A DNA stretch of 64,000 nucleotides from positions 62,001 through 126,000 of the forward strand of contig NZ_FODD01000014.1 of NCBI RefSeq assembly GCF_900110255.1, in the 5' to 3' direction. The DNA is from Actinacidiphila rubida (GTDB lineage: Bacteria > Actinomycetota > Actinomycetes > Streptomycetales > Streptomycetaceae). The notes beneath the pieces are model-generated. The model made no database searches. It worked only from the letters and a program-made list of their open reading frames with translations, and had not been told where the DNA came from. Positions 1 to 7,179 of the stretch are shown here, piece after piece (the stretch's first letter is position 1; every line of letters starts with the position of its first letter). Position numbers and translations under genes: made by a program.

Positions 1-322
1 GCCGGCTGATCGCGGTGGCGATGGTGCCGATCCGCACGAGGCCGGCGTCCCCCCGCGCGTACCCGTCGAGCTCCGCCCCGGCGCGCTCCAGCTGCGCGAA
101 CACGACCTCGGCGTGCCGCAACAGCACGTGTGCGGCACCGGTGAGGCGCACTCCGCGGCCCCGGGCCTCGATGACGGGTGCCCCTATCTGCTTGGACAGC
201 GCGGCGAGTTGCTGGGAGACCGCCGAGGGCGTCATGCGCAGGGCGGCGGCCGCGGCCGTCACCGTGCCGGTGTCTCGCAGCGTGCGGAGGATCTGCAGCT
301 TCCTCAGGTCCCACTCTTTCAT
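1..322 (-). CDS. LysR-family transcriptional regulator, 3' part beyond window
   Basis: Only the first 107 residues are in the window; the effector-binding domain lies beyond the left edge. The first ~60 residues form the LysR winged helix-turn-helix, with the typical segment AAAALRMTPSAVSQQL followed by a wing ending in RGRGVRLT. It should bind DNA as a dimer or tetramer and respond to a small ligand; which one cannot be told. The ATG at 322 is preceded on the minus strand by TAGTCT (334-329) with six bases between, which suggests a leaderless transcript. A TCA-N11-TGA element at 340-356 is a possible LysR autoregulatory box. No divergent partner gene lies beside it; the next gene, AraC-type, is upstream in the same orientation. 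Confidence 0.85.
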   Translation of the reverse strand, partial: MKEWDLRKLQILRTLRDTGTVTAAAAALRMTPSAVSQQLAALSKQIGAPVIEARGRGVRLTGAAHVLLRHAEVVFAQLERAGAELDGYARGDAGLVRIGTIATAISR

Positions 323-436
323 GCAGCCAGACTAAACACTCATGAAGCGATCGTGAAGTACAAACGAGTCAGGCCGTCGGCCGGCGCGAGGTACGGGACG
401 TCGGCCAGAGCGGGCCGGCCGGACCGGGCCGTCGGT

Positions 437-1441
437 TCAGGACGCGGCGACCGCGTCCCGGTGCTGCTGCGGACTGACCCCGCGGACCCGCTTGAACGCG
501 GCGCTCAGCGCGAACGGGCTGCCGTAACCGACCTTGCGGGCGACCGCGGCGATCGTCGCGTCGGGCTCGCGCAGCAGGTCGGCGGCCAGTGCGAGGCGCC
601 AGCTCGTGAGGTAGGCCATGGGCGGTTCGCCGACCAGATCGGTGAACCTGCGGCCGAGCGCGGCGCGCGACACGCCGGCCCTGGCGGCCAGGCCCGCTAC
701 GGTCCAGGGGTACGCCGGATCGTCGTGGAGCAGTCGCAGGGCCGGGCCGACCACCGGGTCGCTCTGGGCCGCGAACCAGGACGGCGCGCCCGCCTCCGGC
801 CGGGAGAACCACTCGCGCAGGACCGCGATGAGCAGCAGGTCCAGCAGCCGGTCGAGCACCACGTCCTGCCCGGGCGCGGCGCGGACGATCTCCTCGGCGA
901 GCAGTCCGGGCAGCGGACTGTTCCAGGAGTCGCGCGGCAGCACGAGCACGTGCGGCAGCGCGGTCAGCAGGCGACGGCTGATCTCGCCGTCCATCTGGTA
1001 CGTGCCGCTGATCATGACGGCGGAGCCGCCCGGGCCGCCCGGGCCGGCCGCATCGACCGAGCCGTCCGCCCCGACCGGAGGGGGTCCTGGCTCGGCCCGG
1101 TCGCCCCAGGTACGGACTCCGAGGTCCATCTCCTCGCAGAGCTCCTCGCCCTGCGGGGTGGCCGACACCTGGCCGGGGCGGATCACGATGCGCGGCTCGG
1201 TCCCGGGGGCGTCCGCGACCGTGTAGGGCTCGGGTCCGCGGACCACGGCGACGTCGCAGGGCCGCAGGTGCACCGGGGTCGCGTCGTCGGGGACGATCCA
1301 GCCCTCGTCGCGCACCATGAACAGCAGCGTGACGGGAGCGCGGTCCTCGATCCGCAGCGACCAGGGCGGTGTGAGGATCGATCGCAGCAGGAAGGCACCG
1401 CGCGCCCGCGGGCCGTCGAGCAGGGTCGCGAGCGCGTCCAT
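437..1441 (-). CDS. AraC-family transcriptional regulator with N-terminal cupin domain
   Basis: 334 residues. The first ~190 form a cupin-type sensor (AraC_binding_2/Cupin_6 style, usual in Streptomyces regulators of this size). The last ~100 carry the two AraC helix-turn-helix motifs, the first seen as LAARAGVSRAALGRRF and the second around IAAVARKVGYGSPFALSAAFKR, read here as two short blocks. The Gly/Pro-rich stretch near residues 120-150 is a linker insertion. The ATG at 1441 follows a TAAGCT -10-like box (1453-1448) by six bases, so the mRNA may be leaderless. The divergent gene at 1754 (DUF1772 membrane protein) is a plausible target, inferred from position only. The ligand is unknown. 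Confidence 0.88.
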   Translation of the reverse strand: MDALATLLDGPRARGAFLLRSILTPPWSLRIEDRAPVTLLFMVRDEGWIVPDDATPVHLRPCDVAVVRGPEPYTVADAPGTEPRIVIRPGQVSATPQGEELCEEMDLGVRTWGDRAEPGPPPVGADGSVDAAGPGGPGGSAVMISGTYQMDGEISRRLLTALPHVLVLPRDSWNSPLPGLLAEEIVRAAPGQDVVLDRLLDLLLIAVLREWFSRPEAGAPSWFAAQSDPVVGPALRLLHDDPAYPWTVAGLAARAGVSRAALGRRFTDLVGEPPMAYLTSWRLALAADLLREPDATIAAVARKVGYGSPFALSAAFKRVRGVSPQQHRDAVAAS

Positions 1442-1753
1442 GGCGCCAGCTTAGGTCTGGACGCATGCGCATGGCCACGCGCTTCTCGCACATGGCCGGG
1501 GCGCGGACTCCGCGGCTGTACTGGGCACATGACCTCGAACGCGCCGCTCGCCCCGCACACGCCGGACCCGTACGGCTCCGGAACGCCGGCACCCGGTCCG
1601 CCCCGGCCGCATCGCCAGGCCCGGCCGCTGACGTCGGACCACGCCCCTCAACAACCGTGGGGCTCCGGGCGTCCGCCCGCGTCCCGGCGCCCGCCCGCTC
1701 CGCGGTGGCGGGCGGACGGCCGTCCGACCCGCGTTCCACGGAAGGGAGTTGCC
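1442..1753. other. Divergent intergenic region between AraC and DUF1772 genes
   Basis: 312 bases without a convincing gene. It holds the AraC -10-like box near 1448-1453. It also holds an inverted repeat, GTCCGCCCGC at 1671-1680 and its complement at 1708-1717, which would sit in the leader of the rightward gene. A GAAGGGA ribosome-binding site lies at 1741-1747. I see no clear -35/-10 pair for the rightward gene. Confidence 0.6.
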
Positions 1754-2263
1754 GTGAACGGCGACATCCGCAGCATCGTCCTGCTCGCCGCGACGCTCAC
1801 CACCGGGCTGATGGCCGGGCTCTACTTCGCGTTCTCCGTCGCGGTGATGCCCGGGCTCGCCCGGGCCGGCGACCGGACGTTCGTCGAGACGATGCAGCGC
1901 GTCAACGTGGCCATCCTGAACGGCTGGTTCAGCGTCGCGTTCGGCGGGGCGCTGGTGCTCGGGGTCGTGTCGATCGCGCTGAACTGGAGGGGCGACGGCC
2001 GTCCCGCGCTGCCCTGGATCATCGCGGGCGTGGTGCTCTACGCCGCGTCCCTGGTGATCACGATGGGGCTCAACGTGCCGCTCAACAACCAGCTGGCGCA
2101 CGCGGGTGATCCGGCCCGGATCCACGATCTGGCCGCCGTCCGCGAGAGGTTCGAGACGACATGGGTGCACTGGACCGTCGCCCGGACGCTGACCAGCACC
2201 GCGGCCCTGGGGTGCCTGGCCTGGGCGATGCGGTCCGTGGCGCGGGCGTCGGGACGGGGCTGA
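1754..2263 (+). CDS. DUF1772 (anthrone oxygenase-like) membrane protein
   Basis: 169 residues with four hydrophobic segments: about residues 5-27, 48-70, 82-102 and 138-160. The family signature is visible as GLYFAFSVAVMPGL at the N-terminus and NVPLNNQL in the middle. DUF1772 proteins are small four-helix membrane proteins; some fungal members act as anthrone oxygenases, but most bacterial ones have no known role. The GTG at 1754 is chosen because a GAAGGGA Shine-Dalgarno lies seven bases upstream; further upstream the frame runs into low-complexity sequence antisense to the divergent intergenic region. A 9-bp-stem hairpin at 2381-2404 lies downstream. The divergent AraC regulator may control it. 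Confidence 0.85.
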   Translation: MNGDIRSIVLLAATLTTGLMAGLYFAFSVAVMPGLARAGDRTFVETMQRVNVAILNGWFSVAFGGALVLGVVSIALNWRGDGRPALPWIIAGVVLYAASLVITMGLNVPLNNQLAHAGDPARIHDLAAVRERFETTWVHWTVARTLTSTAALGCLAWAMRSVARASGRG

Positions 2264-2380
2264 GCCGGAGCGGTCAGCCGACCTACACGGCGATGCGGCG
2301 GGCGACGGCCCGGCGCGTTCCGACGGTCGGCGCAGCCCCCGCCCTCCTCGCGCGGCCTGGCGGGATGGACGCGCCGGTCA

Positions 2381-2404
2381 GGCCGTCCGCCACACCGGAC
2401 GGCC
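2381..2404. terminator. Hairpin between convergent genes
   Basis: Perfect inverted repeat GGCCGTCCG / CGGACGGCC with a six-base loop, between the DUF1772 gene (ends 2263) and the enoyl-CoA hydratase gene (ends 2422 on the other strand). There is no T-run, as is common for Streptomyces terminators; it could serve both strands. Confidence 0.55.
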
Positions 2405-2421
2405 GCCGGACGGCCCGCCTG

Positions 2422-3246
2422 TCAGCTGTCGGGGCCGTCCGCCGGGGTGAAGGCGCCATGCCGCCCCTCCCCCGCCGCGAACCGTGCCGCCCCCTGGGCG
2501 GCCTCGGCCAGCGAGATCCGGCCGCGTGCCAACTCGACGGCGAAGGCGTCACGTTCGGGCAGGCCTTCCTGCTCCAGCAGGGAGAGCCGGTCCTGGCGCA
2601 GGCAGGTCTGGGGGAACGCGGCGATCTGCGCGGCGAGTTGCTCCGCGGCCGGGCGGGCCTGGCCGGCCGGCACGACGCGGTCGACCAGGCCCATCGCGAG
2701 GGCCTCGCGGGCACCGACCGGGCGGCCGGTCAGGATCAGGTCCATCGCGCGTCCGGCGCCGATCAGCCGGGGCAGGCGCACGGTGCCGCCGTCGATCAGG
2801 GGCACGCCCCAGCGGCGGCAGAAGACGCCGAGGACGGCGTCCTCCTCGACCACCCGAAGGTCGCACCAGAGCGCCAACTCCAGTCCGCCGGCGACCGCGT
2901 GGCCCGCGACGGCCGCGATCACGGGCTTGCCGAGCCGCATCCTGGTCGGGCCCATGGGGCCGTCGCCGTCGTCCTCCACGGCGTTGCCGCGCTCGGTGCC
3001 GATGGCCTTGAGGTCGGCGCCGGCGCAGAACGTGCCGCCCTCGCCCCAGAGGACCGCGACGGACGCGGCCTCGTCGGCGTCGAACGCCCTGAAGGCGTCG
3101 GCGAGTCGGGCGGCCGTCGGGCCGTCGACGGCGTTGCGGGCCGCGGGCCGCGACAGCACGACGGTGCTGATCGCGCCGGCGCGCTCGGTGCGGACGGCAG
3201 GGGTGGCGGCGGTCTTGCCGGTCCGCCGGGCGTCCTCGTCGGTCAT
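2422..3246 (-). CDS. Enoyl-CoA hydratase/isomerase (crotonase) family protein
   Basis: 274 residues, the usual crotonase length. The fold signatures are clear: SRPAARNAVDG near residue 32, the oxyanion-hole segment GTFCAGADLKA near residue 72, and GHAVAGGLELALWCDLRV near residues 115-132, whose GG-E pattern holds the catalytic glutamate. The second glutamate region reads FCRRWGVPLIDGGTVRLP, where the usual second catalytic Glu is replaced by Asp/Gly context. The exact reaction (hydration, isomerization or other thioester chemistry) therefore cannot be assigned. It is single and not obviously in an operon; the XRE-cupin gene lies upstream in the same direction with a 118-base gap. It could hydrate crotonyl-CoA-type substrates, but no context ties it to the ccr locus 38 kb away. 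Confidence 0.88.
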   Translation of the reverse strand: MTDEDARRTGKTAATPAVRTERAGAISTVVLSRPAARNAVDGPTAARLADAFRAFDADEAASVAVLWGEGGTFCAGADLKAIGTERGNAVEDDGDGPMGPTRMRLGKPVIAAVAGHAVAGGLELALWCDLRVVEEDAVLGVFCRRWGVPLIDGGTVRLPRLIGAGRAMDLILTGRPVGAREALAMGLVDRVVPAGQARPAAEQLAAQIAAFPQTCLRQDRLSLLEQEGLPERDAFAVELARGRISLAEAAQGAARFAAGEGRHGAFTPADGPDS

Positions 3247-3364
3247 CTTCCGGGCCCCTCGGTGATCGGTGGTCTGTGCGGCGACGGGTGGGCGGAGCAG
3301 GAGCCGTCCCCTGTCGGCGCGGGCGGTGTCAGCAGGACCAGTGAGGTCAGTGGTGTCCGGGCTG

Positions 3365-3964
3365 TCAGTGGTGTTCGGAGAGGAGCACGGCCACGGTGTC
3401 GGGTTCGAGTGCGCGGAAGACGTGGGCGACGTCGCCCGGGTAGGAGACGTAGTCGCCGGGGCCGAGCTCCACCGGGTCCTCCGTGAGGCCGACTTCGGCG
3501 CGGCCGGTGCTCAGGACGACGTGCTCGACGAGGCCCGGCATGTGCGGCTCGGACTCGCGGGCCAATCCGGGCTGGGCGGTGACGACGTAGATGTCGCGGA
3601 GGGCGTGGGGCGGGCACGTGGCGAGCAGGGTGGCCACGTAGTCGGAGTGCTCGGCACTGAAGGTCGGGCCCTCGCCCGCCCTGATGACGTGCACGCGGGG
3701 CCGCGGCGGGTCCACGAGCTGGGCGAACGGCACGTCCAGGGTCACGCTGAGCGCCCACAGCGTCTCGACGCTCGGATTGCCGGTGGCGGACTCCAGTTGC
3801 GAGAGCGTGGACTTGGCGATGCCGGCGCGGCGTGCGGTCTCGGCGAGGGAGAGTCCGGCGCGGCGCCGTTCGCGTTGGAGGGACGCGGCGATGGCCGCGA
3901 GCGGGGGGCCGCCGGACGGGCGGTCCTCGCCGCCGGGTGCCGCCCGCCGTGCTGCTGGTGCCAT
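3365..3964 (-). CDS. XRE-family regulator with C-terminal cupin, probable azlCD regulator
   Basis: 199 residues: an N-terminal helix-turn-helix (residues ~25-80, motif TARRAGIAKSTLSQLES) and a C-terminal cupin_2 domain (residues ~115-195, PHMPGLVEHVVLSTGRAE and LGPGDYVSYPGDVAH). This two-domain layout is the usual local repressor or sensor beside azlCD exporters, and here the gene is divergent from azlC with 118 bases between. The ATG at 3964 opens with a basic Ala/Arg-rich tail. The region upstream holds tandem CGCGCCGTTCG-like repeats (3983-4021) and AT-richer sequence around the azlC promoter, a likely operator. The stop codon is repeated in frame 18 and 36 bases further on within a local duplication. 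Confidence 0.9.
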   Translation of the reverse strand: MAPAARRAAPGGEDRPSGGPPLAAIAASLQRERRRAGLSLAETARRAGIAKSTLSQLESATGNPSVETLWALSVTLDVPFAQLVDPPRPRVHVIRAGEGPTFSAEHSDYVATLLATCPPHALRDIYVVTAQPGLARESEPHMPGLVEHVVLSTGRAEVGLTEDPVELGPGDYVSYPGDVAHVFRALEPDTVAVLLSEHH

Positions 3965-3982
3965 GACCGCCCTCCGTACCCT

Positions 3983-4021
3983 CCGCGCCGTTCGTTCGGT
4001 TCGCGCCGTTCGCGCCGTTCG
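3983..4021. repeat. Short tandem CGCCGTTCG-type repeats in regulator/azlC intergenic region
   Basis: Three near-identical copies of a GCGCCGTTCG-like unit between the divergent XRE-cupin regulator and azlC. Their place at the start of the regulator gene makes them candidate operator half-sites, but slippage repeats are an equal possibility. Confidence 0.45.
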
Positions 4022-4044
4022 GCAGATCAGTCCGAGCGTACGGT

Positions 4045-4074
4045 TTGACGAACGCCCGGCGTCGTGTTCATTCT
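4045..4074 (+). promoter_or_regulatory. Probable azlC promoter
   Basis: TTGACG at 4045-4050 and CATTCT at 4069-4074, 18 bases apart, fit a housekeeping-sigma promoter. The azlC ATG at 4083 falls eight bases after the -10 box, so the transcript would be leaderless or nearly so. The less GC-rich bases 4066-4078 overlap the -10 and are a natural site for the adjacent XRE-cupin regulator. Confidence 0.55.
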
Positions 4075-4082
4075 AAAGGGTG

Positions 4083-4745
4083 ATGCGTTCGATAGGACGA
4101 ACCCTGATGCGCCCGGGCCTGGCCCGGGACATCACCCTGGTCTGCGTGGCCGACGCACTGGTCGGCGTGTCGTTCGGCGCGATCGCGGTCGGCCTCGGAC
4201 TGCCGCTGTGGCTGCCCGTGCTCCTGTCGCTGGTGGTCTTCGCGGGGGCCGCGCAGTTCCTGTTCGTCGGGATCGTCGGCGCGGGCGGCAACCCGGTCGC
4301 GGCCGTCGCCGCCGGGTTGCTGGTCAACGCCCGGCACCTGCCGTTCGGCTTCGCGGTGGGCGACGTCCTGGCCACGGGGTGGCTGCGGAGGCTGGCCGGC
4401 AGTCATCTGATGGTGGACGAGACGGTGGCCTTCACCCTCGCGCAGGACGATCCGCGGCGGCGGCGGATCGCCTACTGGGGGTGCGGCGCGGGGCTGTTCG
4501 CCGCCTGGAACCTCGGGGTGCTGGCCGGCGCGTTCGGCGGCCGGGCGGTCGGTGACACCGACGCGTTCGGGCTGGACGCGGCGTTCCCGGCGGTCCTGGT
4601 GGCGCTGCTGCTGCCGTCCCTCGGCGACCGTGCCCCCCGCCGGGCCGCGGGCGTCGGAGCGGCGGTGGCGCTGACCGCGACACCCTGGCTCCCGGCGGGA
4701 GTTCCGGTGCTGCTGGCCCTGGCCGGGCTGGCGGTGGCACGGTGA
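4083..4745 (+). CDS. azlC: AzlC-family branched-chain amino acid exporter, large subunit
   Basis: 220 residues, typical for AzlC, with hydrophobic segments covering most of the protein. The family signature is GVSFGAIAVGLGLPLWLPV followed by FAGAAQFLFVGIVGAG near residues 55-70, then NARHLPFGFAV and LMVDETVAF. With the small AzlD partner it forms a two-subunit membrane exporter for branched-chain amino acids and analogues. A GTG at 4080 directly precedes the ATG at 4083; the ATG is preferred because of promoter position. A second in-frame ATG at 4107 is possible. The stop codon overlaps a GTG that opens an 18-codon frame leading into azlD (see findings). Probably controlled by the divergent XRE-cupin gene. 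Confidence 0.92.
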   Translation: MRSIGRTLMRPGLARDITLVCVADALVGVSFGAIAVGLGLPLWLPVLLSLVVFAGAAQFLFVGIVGAGGNPVAAVAAGLLVNARHLPFGFAVGDVLATGWLRRLAGSHLMVDETVAFTLAQDDPRRRRIAYWGCGAGLFAAWNLGVLAGAFGGRAVGDTDAFGLDAAFPAVLVALLLPSLGDRAPRRAAGVGAAVALTATPWLPAGVPVLLALAGLAVAR

Positions 4746-4794
4746 ACGGCTCGGCGCGCGACCCCGGCCCGGGGCCCGGTCAGGCGGTTCCGGA

Positions 4795-5106
4795 GTGAGA
4801 CTCGCCCTGGCGTCCGCCGTCCTCGGCGCGGGCACGTTCGGATTCCGTTTCGCCGGGCCCTTGTTGAAGGCCCGCGTGCGGCTCTCGCCGCGGGTCGAGC
4901 GGGCGATGGGCGTGGCGGTGGTCGTCCTGCTGGCCGCGCTGGTCGCCACCGCCGCGCTGACCGAGGGCCACCACTTCGCCGGGCCCGCCCGCCCGGCCGG
5001 GGTCGCGGTGGGCGCACTCCTCGCCTGGCGCCGGGCGCCGTTCGCCCTGGTGGTGGTCGCGGCCGCGGCGACCGCGGCGGGACTCCGCCTGCTCGGCCTC
5101 CCGTGA
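4795..5106 (+). CDS. azlD: AzlD-family branched-chain amino acid exporter, small subunit
   Basis: 103 residues, the normal AzlD size. It has three or four hydrophobic segments and the N-terminal signature LGAGTFGFRFAGPLL, matching the AzlD pattern of a helix ending in R-x-x-G/P. It partners azlC. The GTG at 4795 is used because upstream sequence in this frame is not AzlD-like; the start overlaps the stop of an 18-codon reading frame (GTGA). The gene ends at 5106 and is followed by 197 bases before the next gene on the same strand. Confidence 0.88.
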   Translation: MRLALASAVLGAGTFGFRFAGPLLKARVRLSPRVERAMGVAVVVLLAALVATAALTEGHHFAGPARPAGVAVGALLAWRRAPFALVVVAAAATAAGLRLLGLP

Positions 5107-5303
5107 TCGCCGTCCCCCACCCACCGGCCGCGGGCCGTTCCCCCACCCGGCTCCCTCCCACCCAACTCCCGTACTCCTGTCGGAAATCCGGCGCGAATCG
5201 GAGGTGACAGCAGGATTCCAGATCGTGTTACGTGTCATGTCTCCGTCGATTCACGAGTGGGCGTCACCGTCCAGACGGAGATCCGCCCCCCACAGGAGGA
5301 CAC

Positions 5304-6413
5304 GTGACCGGTCCGCTCATCCGTCGGGCACGACGCGGCGCGCTGCGCCCGCGCGCCGCCGTGCGCACCGCACTGCTCGGGACGCTCACCGCGTGCTTGG
5401 CGTTCACCGTCGCAGGGCCCGGAGGCGTCAACGCCTCCGCCGCCGACGGCGACAACCTGCCGCTGTCCGGAGCCACCACTTCCGGCCTGCACAACACGTA
5501 CGACCCGTCCGCGTTCAGCTACCTCGCGCAGGGGCTCGACTCGGGCACCTCGATGATCGAACTGGACGTCTGGGACGACTTCCTCACCCAGGAATGGAAG
5601 GTCAGCCACTCCAACCCGGCGGGCAACAGCAACAACTGCGTCAACGCCTCGACGCCGTCGCAGCTGTACACCGGCGGGGCGAACAAGGACCTGGAGAGCT
5701 GCCTGGACGACGTGCGGGTGTGGCTCGGCGCGCACCCGGGCCACGGGCCGCTGTTCATCAAGCTGGAGATGAAGGCCGGCTTCCAGGCCACGTTCGGGAT
5801 GAGCGCGGCCAAGCTCGACCAGTCGATCAGCGCGCACCTGGGCAGCCTGGTGTTCAAGCCGAACGACCTGCTGAACAAGCCGGGCGGCGGGCAGTACGCG
5901 ACGCTCGACGACGCCGCCACGGCGGGCAACTGGCCGACGAGGGCGCAGCTTGCGGGCAAGGTGATCCTCGAGGTCATCCCCGGCACGGTCGAGGAGTCGA
6001 ACCCGACCGACTCGCTGTGGACCGACCAGGAGTACGCAGGCTACCTGCGCGACCTGCACAGCCAGGGCAAGACCGCGCAGGCGAACATCTTCCCGTCGGT
6101 GCACAACGCCCAGGCGGGCGACCCGCGTTCGCGCTACTCGGACACCTCGCTGCGGCCGTGGTTCGTGGCCTTCGACGGCGACGCGGCCACGTACCTCAAC
6201 GGCAGCATCGACACCAGCTGGTACGACACACACCACTACCTGCTGTTCATGACGGACGCGCAGAACGTCCCGCCGGCCCTCGACGACACCAACCCGTCAA
6301 CGGCCGACGCGCAGGCCCGGGTCGCCCAACTGGCCAAGGCCCACGCGACGGTGGCGTCCAACGACTGGCGGGGCCTCACCCAGGTGCAGTCGATGGTGGT
6401 GCCGCGCGGCTGA
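5304..6413 (+). CDS. Secreted phosphatidylinositol-specific phospholipase C-like protein
   Basis: 369 residues. An N-terminal Arg-rich tail and hydrophobic stretch (AALLGTLTACLAFTVAG-like, residues ~20-40) ending at NASAADG look like a Sec or Tat signal peptide. The mature part resembles the Ca2+-dependent PI-PLC family of Streptomyces: SGLHNTYDPSAFSYL holds the first catalytic His, SMIELDVWDDF the metal-binding Glu/Asp, and KVSHSNP the second His region. Such enzymes cleave the phosphodiester of phosphoinositides outside the cell. The GTG at 5304 follows AGGAGG at 5294-5299 and is preferred over upstream starts. An inverted repeat (TCTCCGTC at 5240-5247, complement at 5274-5281) precedes the ribosome site. 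A strong hairpin follows at 6430-6460. No operon partner. Confidence 0.85.
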   Translation: MTGPLIRRARRGALRPRAAVRTALLGTLTACLAFTVAGPGGVNASAADGDNLPLSGATTSGLHNTYDPSAFSYLAQGLDSGTSMIELDVWDDFLTQEWKVSHSNPAGNSNNCVNASTPSQLYTGGANKDLESCLDDVRVWLGAHPGHGPLFIKLEMKAGFQATFGMSAAKLDQSISAHLGSLVFKPNDLLNKPGGGQYATLDDAATAGNWPTRAQLAGKVILEVIPGTVEESNPTDSLWTDQEYAGYLRDLHSQGKTAQANIFPSVHNAQAGDPRSRYSDTSLRPWFVAFDGDAATYLNGSIDTSWYDTHHYLLFMTDAQNVPPALDDTNPSTADAQARVAQLAKAHATVASNDWRGLTQVQSMVVPRG

Positions 6414-6429
6414 GCCGCCCCCCCGATCC

Positions 6430-6460
6430 GGCGGCGGGGTCCGGGCTCGGCCCCGCCGCC
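6430..6460. terminator. GC-rich hairpin after PI-PLC gene
   Basis: Perfect 10-bp stem GGCGGCGGGG / CCCCGCCGCC with an 11-base loop, 16 bases after the PI-PLC stop codon. It lacks a T-run but lies between convergent genes, where it could serve both. Confidence 0.65.
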
Positions 6461-6588
6461 CGGCTCCCCTCGGTGCCCGCGTCCGGCGTCCGCCGGCCGC
6501 GGGCACACCTGCGACGGCTCGTCAGGCGGCGGCCGAGGGCGCGGCGGCGCGGGGCGGGTCCCGGCGCGGTGCCCCTTCGGGCGGCGGC

Positions 6589-6966
6589 TCAGCGTGCGCC
6601 GGTGGGGCTGAGGTGGACGGCGGCGAGCTTCCAGCGGCCGTCCTCCTCCACGAGGGTCTGCGTGATGCGGAAGTGGCCGTCGGCGTCCCGCCCGTCGTAT
6701 GTGCTCTGCTGGCGCTGCACGCCGACCGCCACGGCGGCTCCGCCGTACCGCCGGACCGCCACCTCCGTCCAGGCGAAGGCGTCGTGGACGAGGGCGCCGG
6801 AGGCGTAGCGGTCGAGCCACCGCTCCTTGTCCAGGACGAAGCCGCGGGGCCCGACGGCGGTGAAGTCGTCGGTGAGCAGGCGCCGGAGTTCCTCCACGTC
6901 GCCGCGGCACTCGGTGTCGGCCCAGTGCTGCGGGAACTCCGCCAGCTCCTGCGGGAGCGTCGTCAT
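6589..6966 (-). CDS. SnoaL-like / NTF2-fold protein
   Basis: 125 residues in the small NTF2-like fold. The visible pattern is an N-terminal helix (LAEFPQHWADTE), then LRRLLTDDFTAVGPRGFVLDKERWLDRYASG, shown here as the typical DDF..VGP..G element, and the C-terminal strand set FRITQTLVEEDGRWKLAAVHLS. Proteins like this are often annotated as DUF4440 or SnoaL-like and have unknown or ligand-binding roles. The ATG at 6966 is chosen since GGAGG lies eight bases upstream; a GTG at 6984 would add six residues but has no such signal. About 100 bases upstream is a perfect palindrome at 7063-7078 that may regulate it. Confidence 0.8.
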   Translation of the reverse strand: MTTLPQELAEFPQHWADTECRGDVEELRRLLTDDFTAVGPRGFVLDKERWLDRYASGALVHDAFAWTEVAVRRYGGAAVAVGVQRQQSTYDGRDADGHFRITQTLVEEDGRWKLAAVHLSPTGAR

Positions 6967-7062
6967 GCCGGTTGCCTCCGTCACGGATCGCGGGTGTCGC
7001 TGTCCCCGACAGGGTCCCGCCGCGGGCGGTTCGGGGCATCGCCCGGCGGTATGCCTCCGCGC

Positions 7063-7078
7063 TACTCCCGTGGGAGTA
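7063..7078. promoter_or_regulatory. Perfect palindrome TACTCCC-GT-GGGAGTA upstream of SnoaL gene
   Basis: A 7-2-7 perfect palindrome in the 213-base gap between the SnoaL-like gene (start 6966) and the L,D-transpeptidase stop (7180). It is AT-rich at its ends compared with surroundings. Its size and spacing suit a dimeric regulator such as a NarL/LuxR-type response regulator. No regulator of that type is nearby. Confidence 0.5.
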
Positions 7079-7150
7079 AGGCGCGACGACCGGCCGGAAG
7101 CGGGACGGCGGAAAGGGCGCGGCGGGGGGTGCCGCGGGAGACGGCCTGAC

Positions 7151-7177
7151 GGAGGACCGCCGGGTGGGCGGTCCTCC
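7151..7177 (-). terminator. Hairpin terminator after L,D-transpeptidase gene
   Basis: Perfect 11-bp stem GGAGGACCGCC / GGCGGTCCTCC with a five-base loop, starting two bases beyond the stop codon of the leftward L,D-transpeptidase gene at 7180. Confidence 0.7.
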
Positions 7178-7179
7178 GC

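Noticed and set aside
4742-5106. Frameshift joining azlC and azlD into one gene
   Set aside because: Both proteins have normal family lengths and AzlC/AzlD are normally separate.
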